A DNA stretch of 64,000 nt from Oscillospiraceae bacterium. Lineage in GTDB: Bacteria > Bacillota > Clostridia > Oscillospirales > Acutalibacteraceae. Shown one piece after another: positions 48,327 through 55,849 of the stretch. A program made the translations under genes and the position numbers. The DNA is taken from contig DOQR01000006.1 in the NCBI GenBank assembly GCA_003514385.1, positions 204,845 to 268,844 of the forward strand, read 5' to 3'. The notes under the pieces are model-generated. The model saw nothing but the letters and a program-made list of their open reading frames with translations, made no database searches and was not told where the DNA came from. Every line of letters starts with the position of its first letter. The first letter of the stretch is position 1.

Positions 48327-48452
48327 TTATTCCTCGTTGAGCTTATTGCGCTTGTTCTGGGCCTTGTTCTCCTGCTGATTCTGCTGCTTGTTGTTCTGCT
48401 GCTGATTCTGCTGGTTCTGACCCTGCTTGTTCTGCTGATTGCGGTTTTCCAT
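48327..48452 (-). CDS. 41-residue Gln/Asn/Lys-rich microprotein
   Basis: A short frame of 41 codons with ATG at 48452 and GGAG 10 nt upstream, ending in TAA just before a strong terminator. It begins 'MENRNQQNKQGQNQQNQQ' and ends 'NKRNKLNEE'. Over half of the residues are Gln or Asn, with Lys/Arg spread through, and there is no hydrophobic residue until the final Leu. Both CAG and AAC/AAT codons are used, so it is not a simple repeat slip. It resembles in composition the small soluble proteins of Firmicutes spores, but no homologue is recognised. It has its own terminator and is not part of a larger frame. Confidence 0.6.
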   Translation of the reverse strand: MENRNQQNKQGQNQQNQQQNNKQQNQQENKAQNKRNKLNEE

Positions 48453-48553
48453 TGAGAGCACACTCCATAGATCCCTTCGCGGGAAAATTAGGATTTTTTC
48501 AAATCCGTTTTATATTCTTTCCTCCGGTTCGTGTTTTTATGAGCCTGAAACTA

Positions 48554-48582
48554 ATGAAAATTTTACCTTTTTCTGATATAAT
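48554..48582 (+). promoter_or_regulatory. Promoter of the gatCAB cluster
   Basis: -10 TATAAT (48577-48582) with a weak -35 ATGAAA (48554-48559), 17-nt spacer, 30 nt before gatC. Confidence 0.5.
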
Positions 48583-48611
48583 CGTATCAGAAAGCTTACG
48601 GAGGTCAGCAG

Positions 48612-48899
48612 ATGGAAATATCCGACGAACTCATATCGCATCTCGAATCGCTCGCACATATAGAGCTTGGCTCCGGCGAGCGCGAGGATTGCCGCAGAGA
48701 TTTTGAAAAGATAATATCATATATGGACACGCTGTCGGCGCTCGATACCGACGGCGTTGAGCCGCTGACCAATTTATCCGACACAGTGAATGTCCTGCGA
48801 GAAGATGAGACGGGCGAGATGCTCGGCGTCAAAGAGGCTCTGTCGAATGCCGCCGAAACGGCTGACGGCTGCTTCTGCGTCCCGAAGACAGTGGAATGA
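48612..48899 (+). CDS. gatC: Asp-tRNA(Asn)/Glu-tRNA(Gln) amidotransferase subunit C
   Basis: A 95-residue GatC, the small subunit that wraps around GatA and stabilises the GatCAB amidotransferase. 'LESLAHIELGSGEREDCRRD' and 'FEKIISYMDTLSALDTDGVEP' are split across the expected two-helix part; the typical C-terminal 'LREDETGEMLGVKEALSNAAE' region follows with 'GCFCVPKTVE' at the end. GGAGG lies 7 nt before the ATG. Its stop codon overlaps or abuts the start of gatA, as is usual for this operon. Confidence 0.93.
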   Translation: MEISDELISHLESLAHIELGSGEREDCRRDFEKIISYMDTLSALDTDGVEPLTNLSDTVNVLREDETGEMLGVKEALSNAAETADGCFCVPKTVE

Positions 48900-48907
48900 G
48901 GTGCGCT

Positions 48908-50317
48908 ATGAGAGATATGATTAAAGATTCCGCCCTCGTTCTGGCAGAAAAAATCCGGTGCGGCGAGATAAAAATCGCCGAAGTCTTAGACGCCGTATAT
49001 GAATCCGAGGAGCAGAATAAAGAACTCAACTGCTTCATCACGCTCTGCCGCGAGCGCGCATATAGCAAAGGCTCGGAGATACAAAAACGCATCAACGCGG
49101 GCGAATATATATCGCCGCTCGCGGGCGTGCCGATAGGCATAAAGGACAACATCGCGGTAAAAGATGTCAAAATGACCTGCGGGTCGCGGATGCTCGAAAA
49201 TTATGTGCCGCCCGTGAGCGCTGCGGCGGTAGAAAAGCTCGAAGAAGCGGGGCTTATTACAGTCGGCAAGCTCAACATGGACGAATTCGCCATGGGTTCG
49301 ACGGGCGAGACTTCGTATTACGGCGCGGTGCTCAATCCCGTTGACAAAACGCGCGTGCCCGGCGGTTCGTCTTCGGGTGCCGCGGCTGCAGTCGCGGCGG
49401 GGATAGTCCCGCTCGCGCTCGGCTCGGACACGGGCGGCTCGGTCAGACAGCCTGCGGCATTCTGCGGAGTTTTCGGCTTCAAGCCGACCTACGGCACCGT
49501 TTCCCGAAACGGGCTTGTCGCATATGCCTCGTCATTTGACCAGATAGGCGCGATAGCGAAAAATGCCGCCGACTGCGCGGCTCTCGCGGCGATAATATCC
49601 GGGCGCGACTGCGGCGATTCTACAACAGTGGATACTGCTCCCGTCCGTTCGGATTTTGTCGAATCCTATTCGCTCTGCAGCAAAATTATAGGCGTGCCGA
49701 ATGAATTTATTGATAACTGCGATGAAGATATCCGCAGTGCGGTGAATAATGCGCTCAAAAAAGCTGAATTGCTCGGCGCGAGGGTTGAATATTTCTCGCT
49801 TCCGCCGCTCAAGTTTGCCGTGCCCGCCTATTATATAATCGCCTGCGCGCAGGCAAGCTCGAATCTTGCGCGGTATGACGGGGTGCGCTTCGGGCGGCGC
49901 GCGCAAAATACAGACGACCTGATAAAAATGTATGTCAAAAGCCGCTCCGAGGGCTTCGGGCGCGAGGTCAGGCGCAGGATAATGCTCGGTAATTTCGTGC
50001 TCAGTGCGGGATACTACGACGCATATTACAACAAGGCGCTGAGAGCGCGCAGGGTTATACGCGACACGCTTTCGGACGCTTTCAAAAAATATGATTTCAT
50101 CGCGGGCGCCGTTTATCCGTCAACTGCGCCGAAGCTCGGCGAGAGCCTTGACGACCCACTGAAAACTTATATCGGCGACGCATACACCGTTCCGGCTAAC
50201 CTCGCTGGACTCCCGGCGATAAGCGTGCCGTGCGGAAAAACAGCCGTCCTTCAGCTCATGGCGGCGCCGTTCGCGGACGAGAATCTTTTGGGCGCGGCAA
50301 GATGTCTGACCCTGTAA
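48908..50317 (+). CDS. gatA: Asp/Glu-tRNA amidotransferase subunit A
   Basis: The amidase subunit, about 469 residues, that frees ammonia from glutamine or asparagine. The Ser-cisSer-Lys triad is seen in 'PIGIKDNIAV', 'PGGSSSGAAAAVAAG' and 'GSDTGGSVRQPAAFCG'. The ammonia is passed to GatB to convert Asp-tRNA(Asn) or Glu-tRNA(Gln). Start: ATG at 48908 follows GAGGTG closely; an ATG at 48896 overlapping the gatC stop is also possible. The last two codons and the TAA stop come from the left end of an inserted MITE, so the native C-terminus may have been altered by a few residues. The length is slightly short of the usual 480-490. Confidence 0.94.
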   Translation: MRDMIKDSALVLAEKIRCGEIKIAEVLDAVYESEEQNKELNCFITLCRERAYSKGSEIQKRINAGEYISPLAGVPIGIKDNIAVKDVKMTCGSRMLENYVPPVSAAAVEKLEEAGLITVGKLNMDEFAMGSTGETSYYGAVLNPVDKTRVPGGSSSGAAAAVAAGIVPLALGSDTGGSVRQPAAFCGVFGFKPTYGTVSRNGLVAYASSFDQIGAIAKNAADCAALAAIISGRDCGDSTTVDTAPVRSDFVESYSLCSKIIGVPNEFIDNCDEDIRSAVNNALKKAELLGARVEYFSLPPLKFAVPAYYIIACAQASSNLARYDGVRFGRRAQNTDDLIKMYVKSRSEGFGREVRRRIMLGNFVLSAGYYDAYYNKALRARRVIRDTLSDAFKKYDFIAGAVYPSTAPKLGESLDDPLKTYIGDAYTVPANLAGLPAISVPCGKTAVLQLMAAPFADENLLGAARCLTL

Positions 50318-50421
50318 CATTTAAAAATTTACAGAGTATGATCGTGTTGAACAAGTTTGAAGACACAGCTAAACGCAATCGGACGGCGCAATGCTTGTAA
50401 AGTTTTAGGCATTACAAGGTA
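50309..50421. mobile_element. MITE-like element with CCCTGTAACA ends (copy 2), between gatA and gatB
   Basis: A 113-nt relative of the element at 45698-45853. Left end ACCCTGTAACAT, right end ATTACAAGGTA, with shared interior blocks (GTGTTGAACAAG, CTAAACGCAATCGGACG, CGCAATGCTTGTAAAG). It separates gatA from gatB by about 120 nt and ends 5 nt before the gatB ribosome binding site. Confidence 0.72.
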
Positions 50422-50438
50422 CTATGGGAGGCTTTAAA

Positions 50439-51854
50439 ATGAGATACGAAACTGTTATCGGACTCGAAGTCCACATAGAGCTGCTGACTGAGACAAAGAT
50501 ATTCTGCTCCTGCCCGACTGAGTTCGGCGGCGAGCCGAATACGCATGTCTGCCCGGTATGTCTCGGACTGCCCGGCACTCTGCCTACGCTGAACAAAAAA
50601 GCCGTTGAGCTTTCCGTCCGCGCGGGACTCGCGGCGGGTTGCGAGATAACACCGATAAGCCGCTTTGACCGCAAAAATTATTTTTACCCCGACCTGCCGA
50701 AGGCTTATCAGATATCCCAGTTATATCTGCCGCTGTGCCGAAACGGCTCGGTCACGCTCGACAGCGGCAAAATTATACGCATAAAAGAGATGCACATGGA
50801 GGAGGACGCGGGGAAGCTCATGCACTCCCCCGACGACAACCGCACGCTCATCGACTGCAACCGATGCGGAGTGCCGCTGCTTGAGATAGTCAGCGAGCCG
50901 GATATGCGAAGCGCCGAGGAGGCGGTCGAATATCTCGAAAAGCTGCGCGAGCTGATGCGCTTTTCCGGCGTTTCGGACTGTCGGATGCAGGAGGGCTCGC
51001 TGAGAGCGGATATAAATCTCTCCGTCCGCCCGGAGGGTGAAATAGAACTCGGAACGCGCACGGAGATGAAAAATCTGAACTCATTCAGAGCCGCCGAGCG
51101 CGCGATAAAAAGCGAGAGCGCACGGCAAATCTCGCTGATTGAGAGCGGTGAAAATATTATTCAGGAGACCCGGCGCTGGGACGACGGCGCAGGTATGAGC
51201 TACGCGATGCGCTCGAAAGAGGACACGAGCGACTACAAATATTTTCCCGAGCCGGACATTCCGCCGGTAGTCGTTTCAACCCCCGACATTGAGAAAATCA
51301 AAAATCAGATGCCCGAACTGCCGCAGGCGAAGCGCCGCCGCTGGAGCGAAGAATATAATCTCGGCAGAGCGGACATTGACACACTGATGTCCTCGCCGTT
51401 CACGGCGGAGCTCTTCGACCGCACGGTTATGCTCTGCAAGAGCGCAAAGGACGCCGCATCGTGGATAAATGTTGAGCTCCCCGCCGTACTTCGCGGCGCG
51501 GGAATGAGCATTGAAGATGCAAAATTCAGCCCCGACTCGTTGGGCAGGCTCATAAATATGCTCTCATCAGGGGAGATAAACCGCGGCACGGCGAAAAAAG
51601 TCTTTGCAAAAATAGTGACCGAAAACGCCGACCCGGCGGAATATGTCCGAAAAAACGGACTTTCTCTGATGACCGACGCGGCGGCGATAGAGGACGCGGT
51701 AAAACGCGTTATCGCCGAAAACGAAAAGAGCGTCTCGCAGTACAAAGACGGCAAGACGCAGGCGTTTCAGTATCTTATCGGGCAGTGTATGCGCGCGCTC
51801 GGCGGCAAAGCCCCGGCGGCAGCAGTCACGGAAGCGCTCAAAAGGCTGATATAA
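50439..51854 (+). CDS. gatB: Asp/Glu-tRNA amidotransferase subunit B
   Basis: A 471-residue GatB, the kinase and tRNA-binding subunit that activates the side-chain carboxyl of misacylated tRNA and amidates it. 'IGLEVHIELLTETKIFCSC' and 'CPVCLGLPGTLP' hold the zinc cysteines. 'RKNYFYPDLPKAYQISQ', 'HMEEDAGKL' and 'DYKYFPEPDIPP' are invariant blocks. The C-terminal YqeY-like tail domain is present ('LPQAKRRRWSEEYN' onward). Start at 50439 because GGGAGG lies 7 nt upstream; the ATG at 50424 falls within that site. It may rely on read-through across the MITE or on a promoter within it. Confidence 0.95.
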   Translation: MRYETVIGLEVHIELLTETKIFCSCPTEFGGEPNTHVCPVCLGLPGTLPTLNKKAVELSVRAGLAAGCEITPISRFDRKNYFYPDLPKAYQISQLYLPLCRNGSVTLDSGKIIRIKEMHMEEDAGKLMHSPDDNRTLIDCNRCGVPLLEIVSEPDMRSAEEAVEYLEKLRELMRFSGVSDCRMQEGSLRADINLSVRPEGEIELGTRTEMKNLNSFRAAERAIKSESARQISLIESGENIIQETRRWDDGAGMSYAMRSKEDTSDYKYFPEPDIPPVVVSTPDIEKIKNQMPELPQAKRRRWSEEYNLGRADIDTLMSSPFTAELFDRTVMLCKSAKDAASWINVELPAVLRGAGMSIEDAKFSPDSLGRLINMLSSGEINRGTAKKVFAKIVTENADPAEYVRKNGLSLMTDAAAIEDAVKRVIAENEKSVSQYKDGKTQAFQYLIGQCMRALGGKAPAAAVTEALKRLI

Positions 51855-51862
51855 ATAACAAA

Positions 51863-51899
51863 GGACTGCCGTTACCCGGCAGTCCCATTTTGTTTTTCT
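51863..51899 (+). terminator. Intrinsic terminator after gatB
   Basis: Perfect stem GGACTGCCG / CGGCAGTCC with a 5-nt loop, followed by CATTTTGTTTTTCT. Confidence 0.88.
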
Positions 51900-51900
51900 T

Positions 51901-52302
51901 TTACGCTTCGACTTCGGTGAGGTTCAGAGTGCCCCAGCTGTCGTTATTGAGCGTGAGCACCTTGTTGTCTTTATTATACGACGCGGTGAATGTTATCTCC
52001 GTGCCCGCCTTGAAGCCTGCGATAGCTATCTCGGGGACTATGGTCACGGTCGCGGGGTCAGCCTCGGTGTCGACCTTGTATGTACCGGAGACCGAAGTGC
52101 CGACGGAAATGCCCAGGATATTGAGGTTGCTCGACTCATACTGGAAAGTGCCGTCCTCTTTGAACTCGATAGTAGCGTTGTTCTGCGAGTCGCTCCACTT
52201 GCCGACGATGAGCTTGTCAATTTTCGCTCCGCAGCCCGCAAAGGCGCAGATGATTATCGCGACAGCCATAACGAGAGCCGTCAGTCTGAGAGTCTTTTTC
52301 AT
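51901..52302 (-). CDS. Small lipoprotein with lipocalin-like beta domain
   Basis: A 133-residue lipoprotein. The signal peptide 'LVMAVAIIICAFAGC' ends in a clear lipobox (F-A-G-C). The mature part is all beta: 'IVGKWSDSQNNATIEFKEDG' opens like a lipocalin/DUF5640 domain ('G-x-W' start), followed by 'SGTYKVDTEADPATVTI' and 'LTLNNDSWGTLNLTEVEA'. Such domains bind small hydrophobic ligands or act as structural modules; no function is known for the family. AAAGGATG precedes the ATG. Single gene, leftward, between gatB and the lipase-like gene. Confidence 0.8.
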   Translation of the reverse strand: MKKTLRLTALVMAVAIIICAFAGCGAKIDKLIVGKWSDSQNNATIEFKEDGTFQYESSNLNILGISVGTSVSGTYKVDTEADPATVTIVPEIAIAGFKAGTEITFTASYNKDNKVLTLNNDSWGTLNLTEVEA

Positions 52303-52377
52303 TGGTGATTACCATCCTTTCTGTTTTGCCGCTTTTCTTCCATGCTCATTATATCACACTTCGCTCAATTTTGTCCA

Positions 52378-52393
52378 TAGGCGTTACAGGGTA
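52378..52393 (+). mobile_element. Solo end of the CCCTGTAACA element
   Basis: TAGGCGTTACAGGGTA matches the outer right end of copy 1 (TAGGTGTTACAGGGTA) at 15 of 16 positions. No left end is found nearby, so it looks like a remnant. Confidence 0.5.
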
Positions 52394-52424
52394 CTGCGTG
52401 TCGAAAAAAGGTATAAACAGATTA

Positions 52425-52453
52425 TTTACATTTTTGTAAAAATAATGTATAAT
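52425..52453 (+). promoter_or_regulatory. Promoter of the lipase-like gene
   Basis: -35 TTTACA (52425-52430), 17-nt spacer, -10 TATAAT (52448-52453). Confidence 0.75.
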
Positions 52454-52496
52454 TTTCCTGTTGCACATATGTGTTTGCGAAAGGAGAAAACAAAAA

Positions 52497-54404
52497 ATGA
52501 AGAAAAAACCGTTTAAGCGAATACTCTGCGTTTTAATAGCAGCGGTTATGCTCGGCTCGGTATTCGCGTCCACAGCGGCGGCCGCCACCAAGTGCACATG
52601 CGGTCACTCGCCTGTTGTTATGATTTCCGGCTTCGGCGCTACGGTTCTCGCCGAAAAGCAGGAGGACGGCTCGTTAAAGCGCGTTTTCCCGCCCGACACC
52701 AAGGAGATATTAAAGCTTCTCGGAGTCAATGCCCCCGACCTTATCACGGGTATAATTAAGCTGATAGCCCAGAAGGGCACCGACGGCATAGAAAAGCCGA
52801 TGCGCGAGATAATAACTTCTATTGTCGAGCCGCTGAGAATGAACGACGACGGCACTTCGTTCTATGACATAGTGCCCATACTCAGCAGCGCAAAGGATAC
52901 GAGCCTTGAGGCATTCACAAAGAACGGTCAGCTCGACCTCGTTCCCTACACGGGCTCGGAGTTTCTCGACATGGAGGTTATCGGCGACGAGATAGGCGAC
53001 GACCATGTTTTCAACTTTCTCTACGACTGGAGACTCAGCCACGCGGATGTCGCGGCTCAGCTCCATGACTATCTCGCGGAGGTCTGCGCCCTCACGGGAC
53101 ACGACAAGGTCAGCGTATACAGTATCAGCCAGGGCTGCCTGCTGCTGGGCGTGTATATGTACGAATATCCCGACGACAACTACATTGACCGCGCGGTGTT
53201 TGACACTCCGCTTCTCGCGGGCAGCAACCTCGTCTCCGACCTCTATACCGACAAGCCCATCTCACTCAATTTTGACACCACGCTCGATATTTTAAGATCC
53301 ATTCTCCACACCGAGGCGGACTTCTCGTTTGTTATGGACATAATCCCCGCCGACGGCGCGAACAACGTCGCCGACTACGGACTCAAGACCATGGTTCTCC
53401 CGAGCGTCATAAACATCCCCGCATTCTGGGAGATGTGCGACCCGGAGAATTACGAATATATCAAGTCCGTGCGCCTCGATTCCGTTAAGAACGCAAAGCT
53501 CACAGAGAAAGTCGAAAAAGTCCGAAACGGCTTTATGTCGCATATCTCCGAGACACTCTACGCTCAGCAGAAAAAGGGCGTCAGCGTTTCTCTGAAGGCC
53601 TGCTCCGGCGTTTCGCTCGCATCAGGCACCGTTGACAACAGCGACGGCATAGTCAACATGAAGTATTCCTGCGGCGCCGTCTGCGCGCCCTTCGGCGAGA
53701 CTTTCCCCGCCGACTACAAGCAGGCTGTCAAGACGGGCAAGAACAACATCTCGCCCGACAGAACGGTCGACCTCTCGACCGGCTATATGCCCGAGCGCAC
53801 ATGGGTAGTCAACCGCCACTATCACGGTCAGGCGGAGTGGGATCCCCGCACCTACTCCCTGCTCATGGATCTCCTGCTCACCGACAACATCAAGGACGCA
53901 TATTCGCACATCGAATATCCCCAGTTCATGGAGAGCCTCTCTCCGACGAGCGATGTAGTCGTTCTCTTCAAGAGCACAAACTCCTCGTTCCTGCCGACTC
54001 TCTCGAAGTACCTCTTCTCCTGCAACTCCGTCATGGTCAAGAACCTGTCGAAGAAGGACAAGATAAAGATCTCTTCGATAACCTCGGAGAACGGCACGCT
54101 GAACTTCGCCCTGCCCTATCCGATAGTCCTTGAAGCAGGCGAGAGCGCCGAGATAGCCTTCACCGGAAAGGTTCCCGCGACCGAGAGCTACGACAAGATA
54201 ACCGTTGCCTACAAGCGCATGACCGTCACCGGCAAGGACGCGACCCGCGACTTCGGCTTCACCGTCACCCGCAACTATTCTGGCGTCACGAAGATCGATC
54301 TCACCCCCGCTTATATCATCACCGCTATCCGCATAGCACATGATATACGCGATATCCTTGCGCGGATAGATGCGATCTTCTCGTTCATCAACGGGATAAA
54401 ATAA
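52497..54404 (+). CDS. Secreted lipase/acyltransferase-like alpha/beta hydrolase
   Basis: A 635-residue exported protein with a signal peptide ('ILCVLIAAVMLGSVFASTAA'). The N-terminal domain resembles LCAT/lipase folds: 'PVVMISGFGATVL' (oxyanion strand), 'FNFLYDWRLSHADVAAQLHDY' split as 'FNFLYDWRLS' and 'AAQLHDYLAEV', then 'VSVYSISQGCLLLGVYM' with the nucleophile. The elbow is S-I-S-Q-G rather than G-x-S-x-G. A late 'WVVNRHYHGQAEWDPR' could supply His. The C-terminal ~130 residues are a beta-sandwich ('TVAYKRMTVTGKDATRDFG'). Substrate unknown. AAAGGAG lies 10 nt before the ATG at 52497; the longer frame starts at an unlikely site. Confidence 0.72.
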   Translation: MKKKPFKRILCVLIAAVMLGSVFASTAAAATKCTCGHSPVVMISGFGATVLAEKQEDGSLKRVFPPDTKEILKLLGVNAPDLITGIIKLIAQKGTDGIEKPMREIITSIVEPLRMNDDGTSFYDIVPILSSAKDTSLEAFTKNGQLDLVPYTGSEFLDMEVIGDEIGDDHVFNFLYDWRLSHADVAAQLHDYLAEVCALTGHDKVSVYSISQGCLLLGVYMYEYPDDNYIDRAVFDTPLLAGSNLVSDLYTDKPISLNFDTTLDILRSILHTEADFSFVMDIIPADGANNVADYGLKTMVLPSVINIPAFWEMCDPENYEYIKSVRLDSVKNAKLTEKVEKVRNGFMSHISETLYAQQKKGVSVSLKACSGVSLASGTVDNSDGIVNMKYSCGAVCAPFGETFPADYKQAVKTGKNNISPDRTVDLSTGYMPERTWVVNRHYHGQAEWDPRTYSLLMDLLLTDNIKDAYSHIEYPQFMESLSPTSDVVVLFKSTNSSFLPTLSKYLFSCNSVMVKNLSKKDKIKISSITSENGTLNFALPYPIVLEAGESAEIAFTGKVPATESYDKITVAYKRMTVTGKDATRDFGFTVTRNYSGVTKIDLTPAYIITAIRIAHDIRDILARIDAIFSFINGIK

Positions 54405-54415
54405 AATATAAAATT

Positions 54416-54455
54416 AAAGCGAGCGGCATAACCGAGATTATGCCGCCCGCTTTTT
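54416..54455 (+). terminator. Terminator after the lipase-like gene
   Basis: Stem AAAGC-GCGGCATAA / TTATGCCGC-GCTTT with a 2-nt internal mismatch, followed by TTTTT. Confidence 0.85.
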
Positions 54456-54478
54456 GCTTATGAAAACCATAAAATTAT

Positions 54479-54502
54479 CCCGCCGAAAAACTCGACGGGA
54501 TT
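54479..54502 (-). terminator. Terminator after aspS
   Basis: Read leftward: ATCCCGTCGA paired with TCGGCGGGAT, followed by AATTTTAT. Confidence 0.6.
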
Positions 54503-54514
54503 TCTCTTTTTCCG

Positions 54515-55849
54515 TTACGGGGTGAGTCTGTTCGGACCTCTGAAGATGAACATTGCTTCTTTGATATGGAGTCCGAGCATGAGCATCGTGAGGCGGTCGA
54601 TGCCGATACCGAAGCCGCCATGGGGCGGGCAGCCGTATTTGAAGAACTCGAGATAGAACTCAACATCCTTGTCGAGACCCTTCTCCTGCGCCTGGCTCCT
54701 GAGCACGTCGTATCTGTGCTCGCGCTGCGCGCCGGTGGTTATCTCGACGCCGCGCCAGATGAGGTCGTAACCCTGCGGCACGCCGTTCTCGTCGCGCATA
54801 TGGTAGAACGCGCGCTTCTCTGCGCTGTAGTCGGTGATGAACAGGAACTCGTGACCGTATTTCTTCATGACCCAGTCGTAGCTCAGACGCTCGGCGTCGG
54901 TCGTGAGGTCGCCCTTTTCGCTGTCGGGCACGGTATAGCCGAACTCCTTTTCGAGCTCGTCATAGAGATCGGCAAGCTTTATGACCGGGAACGGGGTCGT
55001 CGGGACGATAACCTCCTTGCCGAACAGCTCCTTTATCTCCTCGCCGTACTTCTCCTTGACCGCTTTGAGCATGTAGGTCAGCAGCTCCTCCTCCATCTTC
55101 ATGACATCTTTGAAAGAGGTGATGTAGCTGAACTCGAGGTCGAAGCCGGAGAACTCGGTGGTGTGCTTGTTGGTGTATGACTTCTCGGCTCTGAAAACGG
55201 GGCCGACTTCAAATATGCGCTCGAAGCCGCTCGCCATTGCCATCTGCTTATAGAACTGGGGGCTCTGCGCAAGATAAGCGAGGCGGTCAAAATACTTGAC
55301 CTCAAAGACCTCGGCTCCGCTCTCGCTCGCCGCGCCGATGAGCTTCGGGGTGTGAATCTCGATGAAATTATGGTCTATCAGGAACTGACGCATGGCGTTG
55401 ACCATGACAGTCTGAACCTTAAACATGAGCTGATTTTCGTCGGTGCGAAGGTCGATCCAGCGGTAGTCAATGCGCTGGTCGATGCTCGAACGCTCGACGC
55501 CCGGGCGCTTCTTGGTCGCAGGGATCTCCTTGCGCACTATCGGCAGCGCGTCGGCTATCGACTCTGCGGTTATCGACTCGGGAATAATTTCAATTCCGCC
55601 CATCTTGACGAAATCGTTCTCGACAGCGGTGCCGACGACCGAGATAACGGAATCCTGAGTCAGAGTCGCTATCACGGGGCAGAGCTCCGGCAGCTTCTCT
55701 TTCTCGACGGTTATCTGGATTTTTCCGGTGATATCCTTGAGCACGATGAAAGCCATATACTTGCTGTCGCGCAGGTTCTCGACAAAGCCCTGAACGAGCA
55801 CGGGTTTGCCGAGATTATTTTTGATGTCCGCAATGTAAGTTCTCTCCAT
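54515..55849 (-). CDS. aspS: Aspartyl-tRNA synthetase, short archaeal type (probably non-discriminating)
   Basis: A 444-residue class IIb synthetase. An OB-fold anticodon domain ('VLVQGFVENLRDSKYMAF') is followed by the catalytic core with 'GAASESGAEVFEVKYF', motif 2 'FRAEKSYTNKHTTEFSGFDLE' in two parts ('FRAEKSYTNKHTTEF', 'SGFDLEFSY') and motif 3 'GFGIGIDRLTM'. It lacks the ~110-residue GAD insertion of bacterial AspRS (about 590 residues) and matches the archaeal form. The 'GW' used by strict archaeal enzymes is 'GF' here. With GatCAB in this window, it probably charges tRNA-Asn with Asp as well. TAATG overlap with hisS; its ribosome site lies inside hisS. Confidence 0.88.
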   Translation of the reverse strand: MERTYIADIKNNLGKPVLVQGFVENLRDSKYMAFIVLKDITGKIQITVEKEKLPELCPVIATLTQDSVISVVGTAVENDFVKMGGIEIIPESITAESIADALPIVRKEIPATKKRPGVERSSIDQRIDYRWIDLRTDENQLMFKVQTVMVNAMRQFLIDHNFIEIHTPKLIGAASESGAEVFEVKYFDRLAYLAQSPQFYKQMAMASGFERIFEVGPVFRAEKSYTNKHTTEFSGFDLEFSYITSFKDVMKMEEELLTYMLKAVKEKYGEEIKELFGKEVIVPTTPFPVIKLADLYDELEKEFGYTVPDSEKGDLTTDAERLSYDWVMKKYGHEFLFITDYSAEKRAFYHMRDENGVPQGYDLIWRGVEITTGAQREHRYDVLRSQAQEKGLDKDVEFYLEFFKYGCPPHGGFGIGIDRLTMLMLGLHIKEAMFIFRGPNRLTP

